A stretch of DNA of 8,841 bases from Bacteroidales bacterium (GTDB lineage Bacteria > Bacteroidota > Bacteroidia > Bacteroidales > VadinHA17): the NCBI GenBank assembly GCA_027451265.1, contig DAIDJT010000103.1:1-8841 (forward strand), written 5' to 3'. Position numbers and translations under genes: made by a program. Shown one piece after another: positions 5,077-8,841 of this stretch (positions are counted from its first letter, which is position 1; each line of letters starts with the position of its first letter). The notes beneath the pieces are model-generated. The model made no database searches. It was not told the DNA's origin and saw only the letters and a program-made list of their open reading frames with translations.

Positions 5077-7992
5077 TTAAGAATGGTCTGCAGGCAGGTT
5101 AATAGAATAGTTAAATGGAAGAAAGACATTTACTTCTGTGCCGGATGGTTTGCCGTGGTCATACAGGTCTGTCAGGGTAAAGGCGATTTTCTCCTTGTTG
5201 AATTTATTCATGGTTTCCAGTATGCCGCTTATGTTTTTGAGTCCGGTTCCGGCCCCGCGGGTCCCCAGTTCAGCAGCGGCAGCCCTGCCAATACCGTTAT
5301 CGCGGATTGTCACCTGTACACCCTCCTCGAGATTCCGGATAAAAATCTCCAGCATCCCGTGTTCCTTCTTGTTCTCGAGGCCATGTTTGATTGCATTCTC
5401 GGCAAACGACTGCACTATCATCTTTGGGACGGGGTTTTTAAGATTTACATCCGGCGCAATGTTTATCCTGTATTCAAATCTTTCGCCGAAGCGCAGTTTC
5501 TGAAGTTCGCAATAGCGTGTTACAAACTCAAGCTCCTCCTCCAGCGGCTTCAGAAGCGCGTTGCTGTCAGTGATGATGGAACGAAGCAGGTTTGACAGCT
5601 TGATGAAATAATTGTAAGCTTTTACTTTTTCACCTTTCATGATCAGCGCACCAACTGACGTGACTGCATTGAATGTAAAGTGCGGGTCAAACTGCCTGAT
5701 AACCGAATTCAGCTGCAGCCTGTATGTCTCAGCCTGCATCCTGGCAGTGGTGACACGCCTTTCCACCACACTCTTCCGTATCTGCCAGGAGAGGAATACT
5801 ATCAGCCCGAGAGCCAGGAGAGTCATCATTGCAATGGCGAATCTCGACTGCATGAATGTTGGCACAACACTGAGCATCAGTTTATCGGGGCTCTCAGACG
5901 GGACACCGTCAGCGTTTGTAGCCTGGACCTCGAAAGTGTATTCGCCGGGAGGCAGATTGGTGTATACGACTGATCGCTCCGCGGTTTTTTCAGACCAGGA
6001 GTCATTGAATCCTGTCAACATGTAACGGTACCTGACACCCTCCGGATTCCTTGTTGATATTCCGGTATAGCTGATCCTGATGCGGTTCTGCCTTCCCCTG
6101 ATCTTCAGGAAGCTGGTTGTGTCATAGAACAGGGAGGCCTCCAATGCCGTTTCCCAGTCGGTCTCCACGCCCTGGAGTTCAACTTTGGTTATGTGGTTCA
6201 TCGGAGGATGGGTATTCCTGCTGATCTTGTCCGGATCAAAACGGATCAGCTTGTCCGAGGTGAGGATCCACCACCTTCCTTCCTTATCCTTCACGATGCC
6301 ATTGTCCTGGCAGTCGTTGCCCAGGAATCCCTGGCTCCGGCCTATTATTGAATAGTAATCAGGCTGACCTGAATAGTATTTGTCAAGATCAATTATGCAG
6401 ATATCCATCATGCGTCCGACAATCAGCCTGTGGTTTCCCATGTCACGGATTACACTGGCCGGGAGGTTGACCTCACCGGGGAGGGCCCTGTTAAAGACAG
6501 GCTCATCCGGATCACATATATAAAGGCCGTCAGAGCCCGCACTCCAGATGTTGCCCATATGATCGCAGACCACACCCCATACCATCTCGGCCGGGGCAGG
6601 TGCTGACCGGAACGGGATGAATTTTTCCCCGTCAAAGTAAACCACGCCGTAGTGCCCGGCCAGCCAGTAATGGCCCTCATGATCCCTGACGACGCTCTCA
6701 ACTATTCCATATCCGGGCCATGACATTTCCTCATAGATGGTGACCTTCCCATTCTTAATATGGAACAGACCCCGGTCAGTTCCGACAAATACGCTTTTAT
6801 CAACGGGATCCTCGTAGATGATGCATACCTGGTAATCATAGGGAGCCAGGTCTGGGACCCTGAATCTCCTGCCGTCCCAGATCAGAACACCCTTTCCGGT
6901 GGAAAACCATATCTCCCCGTTGCTGAGGGTGGTGCTTCCACGGAAAAATGCTACCGGGCGGCCGGTAAGTGCCTGGTACTCATTTTTGTTATTGAATTTT
7001 TCACCGTCGAAATATCTCAGTTCACCTTCGACTGAGCCGGTCCAGATTCCTCCGTGATGATCGGCCACCACCGCCCAGGTCTCCTCCGGCAATCCCTGTT
7101 CCCGGTCATATATCACGAATGCCTGTGACATAAGCCTGTAGATGCTTGTCTCCGTTCCTGCCCAGATAGTCCCTTCCCTGTCCTCGTAATACATCGCGAG
7201 TTTCCCTGTTTCCCAGTAAAATGGTTTAATGACCTGGATTAACAGTTCTGCTAAATCCCGGTATCGGACCTGGCCGTTTATGATTTCGATTTCACAAACC
7301 TGGCTTCTGTTAAGTGATCTCAGATGACCCTTTTCATAGGCGAAGGCTTCATTATTCTTATCTACCAGGTATAGAACCGAGTCTCGCGGATCGGCTGCCG
7401 CGACTGAAAAATCCGTACCACTGAGTAACGGATGCCGGGAGGTAAAGTCGTAGTACAGACCGTTTTCAAAAAGGAGAATTATCTGGTTATTAAAGTCAAT
7501 TGAAGCTGACAGGAAGAATGAACCCGTGTCGAGGCCGAGAGCCACCCTGTTGAACTGTTTGACCCTGAATGAATCAGGGACGGGATAACTGTCGAAGTTT
7601 ACCCCGTTGAAGCGAGCCACGCCGTTGACGGTTACTGCCCAGATTTTACCACTCCTGTCTTCAATAACCTTGTGGATCAGGTTTGAAGGCAGCCCGTCCT
7701 TGCGAAGGTAGGAGTTGAATGTATATCCGTCAAACCTTGCCAGCCCGTTTCGGGTGGGAATCCAGATGTATCCCCTGCTGTCCTGAACCACGGATGTTGA
7801 CTGTGTCTGGGGCAGGCCGTCGTCAGATGTATATTCCCTGAACGGGTAGGTCTGGGCATGAAGGGCGGGACCCCGGGCAGCCAGCGGCATGATAAGCAGC
7901 ACCGCCGGCAACAGCGTAGCCGCCGGCCGCATAACCCCTCGCAATCTCTTGTCCAGCTTCATTATCAGCGATCTGCGTGTAAATATATCCAT
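5077..7992 (-). CDS. LytS-type sensor kinase with periplasmic beta-propeller and Y_Y_Y domain
   Basis: Membrane sensor histidine kinase of 971 residues. The first ATG at 7992 gives a 46-residue signal region ending A-L-H-A; an ATG at 7962 (residue 11) would give a more standard signal peptide. Residues 48-595 hold at least eleven propeller repeats of the G-x-I-W-x-G-T/S ... F-D-G type (for example 74-89, 115-130, 274-286, 314-330, 359-374, 439-455, 480-492, 572-586). A Y_Y_Y domain follows (about 635-710; Y-R-Y-M-L-T-G-F at 655-662, P-P-G-E-Y-T-F at 681-687). One membrane helix lies at about 717-736, followed by a helical linker. The kinase core is of the His_kinase type with His771 in D-P-H-F-T-F-N (769-775). 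The ATPase domain carries E-N-A-I-K-H-G at 865-871, D-N-G-I-G at 898-902 and G-T-G-L-K-N at 915-920. There is no receiver or AraC domain, so this is a split system working with the LytTR regulator encoded 24 nt downstream. The ligand is probably extracytoplasmic; a carbohydrate is inferred by analogy. Confidence 0.93.
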   Translation of the reverse strand: MDIFTRRSLIMKLDKRLRGVMRPAATLLPAVLLIMPLAARGPALHAQTYPFREYTSDDGLPQTQSTSVVQDSRGYIWIPTRNGLARFDGYTFNSYLRKDGLPSNLIHKVIEDRSGKIWAVTVNGVARFNGVNFDSYPVPDSFRVKQFNRVALGLDTGSFFLSASIDFNNQIILLFENGLYYDFTSRHPLLSGTDFSVAAADPRDSVLYLVDKNNEAFAYEKGHLRSLNRSQVCEIEIINGQVRYRDLAELLIQVIKPFYWETGKLAMYYEDREGTIWAGTETSIYRLMSQAFVIYDREQGLPEETWAVVADHHGGIWTGSVEGELRYFDGEKFNNKNEYQALTGRPVAFFRGSTTLSNGEIWFSTGKGVLIWDGRRFRVPDLAPYDYQVCIIYEDPVDKSVFVGTDRGLFHIKNGKVTIYEEMSWPGYGIVESVVRDHEGHYWLAGHYGVVYFDGEKFIPFRSAPAPAEMVWGVVCDHMGNIWSAGSDGLYICDPDEPVFNRALPGEVNLPASVIRDMGNHRLIVGRMMDICIIDLDKYYSGQPDYYSIIGRSQGFLGNDCQDNGIVKDKEGRWWILTSDKLIRFDPDKISRNTHPPMNHITKVELQGVETDWETALEASLFYDTTSFLKIRGRQNRIRISYTGISTRNPEGVRYRYMLTGFNDSWSEKTAERSVVYTNLPPGEYTFEVQATNADGVPSESPDKLMLSVVPTFMQSRFAIAMMTLLALGLIVFLSWQIRKSVVERRVTTARMQAETYRLQLNSVIRQFDPHFTFNAVTSVGALIMKGEKVKAYNYFIKLSNLLRSIITDSNALLKPLEEELEFVTRYCELQKLRFGERFEYRINIAPDVNLKNPVPKMIVQSFAENAIKHGLENKKEHGMLEIFIRNLEEGVQVTIRDNGIGRAAAAELGTRGAGTGLKNISGILETMNKFNKEKIAFTLTDLYDHGKPSGTEVNVFLPFNYSINLPADHS

Positions 7993-8025
7993 TTAGTCAG
8001 GAATAAAAAAGTAAGGTGATCATAC

Positions 8026-8060
8026 AATTGCATGTCATTGGAATTGCATATTGAGAATTG
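8026..8060. promoter_or_regulatory. Short direct repeats upstream of the kinase gene
   Basis: AATTGCAT occurs at 8026-8033 and again at 8042-8049, a 16-nt period, and a shorter AATTG follows at 8056-8060. They lie about 34-68 nt upstream of the kinase start on the minus strand, a plausible place for an operator. The spacing does not match the usual LytTR site (about 21 nt between repeat starts), so the binding protein is unknown and the call is tentative. Confidence 0.3.
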
Positions 8061-8072
8061 GGATTTTGGCCG

Positions 8073-8087
8073 CAGAAACAGCCCTGA
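8073..8087. repeat. Left arm of a 15-bp inverted repeat flanking the SPOR gene
   Basis: CAGAAACAGCCCTGA here is the exact reverse complement of the sequence at 8787-8801, 699 nt away. Similarity continues after a short gap (GGTTGA next to both arms), suggesting a shared origin and not a chance match. No target-site duplication or transposase was seen. Confidence 0.6.
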
Positions 8088-8208
8088 TGAGAGTCAGGTT
8101 GACGGAGTCATTCAGGATTGTAATACAAGATAATCCATGCCTCGCCACCCTGCCAGGCTTGTCGGTACCGGGCTGGTTGGTTTTTGTTATGCTTATTGTA
8201 TGTTCAGG

Positions 8209-8634
8209 TTACTTTGAGGCAAGCAGCCAGGCGTCATGGAAATTGTCGGCCTTCAGGGTTTCGAGTGCTGCAAGTGCCTCACCGGTAGTGACATACCTTC
8301 CATAGCTGACCCTGTAGTAACCGTTTGTTGTTGCGGGAAGGACAAGCATATCAGCCTGAAGTTTACCTGCATATTCTTCGGCCATTCTGTTAGCCTGATC
8401 AAGGTCAGTGAAGCTTGCTACGATAAGATAATTGTATTTAACCTGTTTATTGTCAGTGGGTGTGGAAACAGTAGTACCTGTCACCGGAGGGGCGGACCCC
8501 TCAAAATCCGGAAATGAGTTGACTGATACCGAGGGATAGACAACATCAAAAGAAGCCTCCTCTTTGGAGAAAGTATTCACCCAGAAGTAGACTACCATGA
8601 ACAGTAGGCCGCTAATCAAGGCAAGTTTCTTCAT
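8209..8634 (-). CDS. Small membrane-anchored SPOR-domain protein
   Basis: Protein of 141 residues. One N-terminal membrane anchor (about residues 4-20, L-A-L-I-S-G-L-L-F-M-V-V-Y-F-W-V) has two lysines before it, which favours an N-in topology with the rest in the periplasm. A low-complexity linker rich in Ser, Thr, Val and Pro (about 27-64) leads to a SPOR domain at about 67-139: Y-N-Y-L-I-V-A-S-F at 67-75, the A-N-R-M-A helix at 81-85, Y-Y-R-V-S-Y-G-R-Y at 106-114 and a second helix with A-L-A-A-L-E at 120-125. SPOR domains bind denuded peptidoglycan glycan strands and often place proteins at the division site, so a cell-envelope or division-linked role is likely. There is no catalytic domain. 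It starts at the ATG at 8634 without a Shine-Dalgarno and has its own predicted promoter. It stands apart from the kinase operon by 216 nt. Confidence 0.85.
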   Translation of the reverse strand: MKKLALISGLLFMVVYFWVNTFSKEEASFDVVYPSVSVNSFPDFEGSAPPVTGTTVSTPTDNKQVKYNYLIVASFTDLDQANRMAEEYAGKLQADMLVLPATTNGYYRVSYGRYVTTGEALAALETLKADNFHDAWLLASK

Positions 8635-8708
8635 ATGGTAATCATTCTTTGTTTATGATATACAACCAGATCTGTCCGGTAATTGTTTTCGGTTTTTTCT
8701 ATCTGATC

Positions 8709-8739
8709 CAAATTTACACCCTGAGAAATGCGAAGTCAA
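8709..8739 (-). promoter_or_regulatory. Bacteroidota-type promoter for the SPOR gene
   Basis: On the minus strand, TAAATTTG (8716-8709) matches the phylum's -7 element TAnnTTTG exactly. A TTG (8739-8737, within CTTGACTT) sits 20 nt upstream, in the position of the -33 element. Transcription would start near 8700, leaving a 5' leader of about 65 nt before the ATG at 8634. This is the best promoter match I found in the window. Confidence 0.6.
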
Positions 8740-8786
8740 GTTTTTTTTCTCCACACTTGTAAACAAATCGGGGAAGTTTCAACCGG

Positions 8787-8801
8787 TCAGGGCTGTTTCT
8801 G
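8787..8801. repeat. Right arm of the 15-bp inverted repeat flanking the SPOR gene
   Basis: TCAGGGCTGTTTCTG is the exact reverse complement of 8073-8087. It lies about 50 nt upstream of the predicted -33 element of the SPOR gene. The rest of the region from 8635 to the window end holds the SPOR promoter and leader, an eight-T run at 8741-8748, and no supportable gene. Confidence 0.6.
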
Positions 8802-8841
8802 GCAGACGATGCCGGGGAGGAGGCAGCAATAAAAAAGAGCC

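Larger units (their letters stand above)
7993..8208. other. Intergenic region upstream of the kinase operon
   Basis: These 216 nt lie between the end of the SPOR gene and the kinase start, both on the minus strand. There is no believable gene. The region contains the direct repeats at 8026-8060 and one arm of the 15-bp inverted repeat (8073-8087). I could not find a convincing TAnnTTTG promoter or an intrinsic terminator for the SPOR gene, so partial read-through from the SPOR gene into the kinase operon cannot be excluded. Confidence 0.6.

Noticed and set aside
5083..6025. Plus-strand open frames opposite the kinase gene
   Set aside because: They are antisense to well-conserved kinase, ATPase and Y_Y_Y motifs, have no recognisable domain and overlap one another.
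8149..8187. Hairpin with GGTTTTTG on the plus strand (CCAG / CTGG around GGTACC)
   Set aside because: Only four outer base pairs hold, the interior does not pair well, and there is no plus-strand gene for it to terminate.
8051..8305. Plus-strand 84-codon frame running into the SPOR gene
   Set aside because: It overlaps the conserved C-terminal part of the SPOR domain antisense, and its hydrophobic stretch comes from AT-rich intergenic sequence.
8728..8835. Small plus-strand ORF of 35 codons near the right edge
   Set aside because: No ribosome binding site or recognisable sequence; it overlaps the SPOR promoter on the other strand.
8714..8839. Open minus-strand frame entering from the right edge, possibly the end of another gene
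   Set aside because: About 40 codons with no recognisable motif, and it would run through the predicted SPOR promoter; not enough to call a partial gene.

Overview
The window reads as chromosomal DNA of a bacterium in the Bacteroidota, probably an environmental or gut Bacteroidales relative. The evidence is the gene content (secreted GH29 fucosidases, a periplasmic propeller sensor kinase fused to a Y_Y_Y domain, a SPOR protein), start codons without Shine-Dalgarno sequences, and one upstream region that fits the Bacteroidota promoter pattern (TTG, about 20 nt, TAnnTTTG). Base composition is moderately GC-rich and fairly even. No transposase, integrase, phage, CRISPR or RNA gene was found.

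Layout: (1) 1-1110, plus strand: a GNAT-like acetyltransferase, probably missing its extreme N-terminus at the window edge. (2) 1086-1235: five imperfect 30-bp tandem repeats, the first of which encodes the last codons and stop of that gene. (3) 1253-4053, plus strand: two secreted GH29 alpha-L-fucosidase-family enzymes 11 nt apart, evidently one transcription unit. (4) 4054-4287: a convergent intergenic region with several hairpins, including plausible terminators for both directions. (5) 7992-4288, minus strand: a LytS-type sensor kinase with a periplasmic beta-propeller, followed 24 nt later by its LytTR-type response regulator. (6) 7993-8208: a gap with short direct repeats and one arm of a 15-bp inverted repeat. 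(7) 8634-8209, minus strand: a small membrane-anchored SPOR protein. Its upstream region (8635-8841) holds a good Bacteroidota promoter match and the second arm of the inverted repeat.

How the parts may work together: the two fucosidases are predicted to be exported and to release fucose from glycans or glycoconjugates. The kinase has the architecture of the periplasmic carbohydrate sensors of this phylum, but it is a two-protein system (kinase plus LytTR regulator), not a one-protein hybrid with an AraC output. That it controls the fucosidases is a hypothesis from adjacency only; the two units converge and do not share a promoter. The acetyltransferase and the SPOR protein have no evident link to this pathway.

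Nothing here is clearly a new defence or mobile system. The least explained signals are the 30-bp tandem repeat array at the end of the acetyltransferase gene, the inverted repeats around the SPOR gene, and the two different active-site loops in the fucosidase pair.
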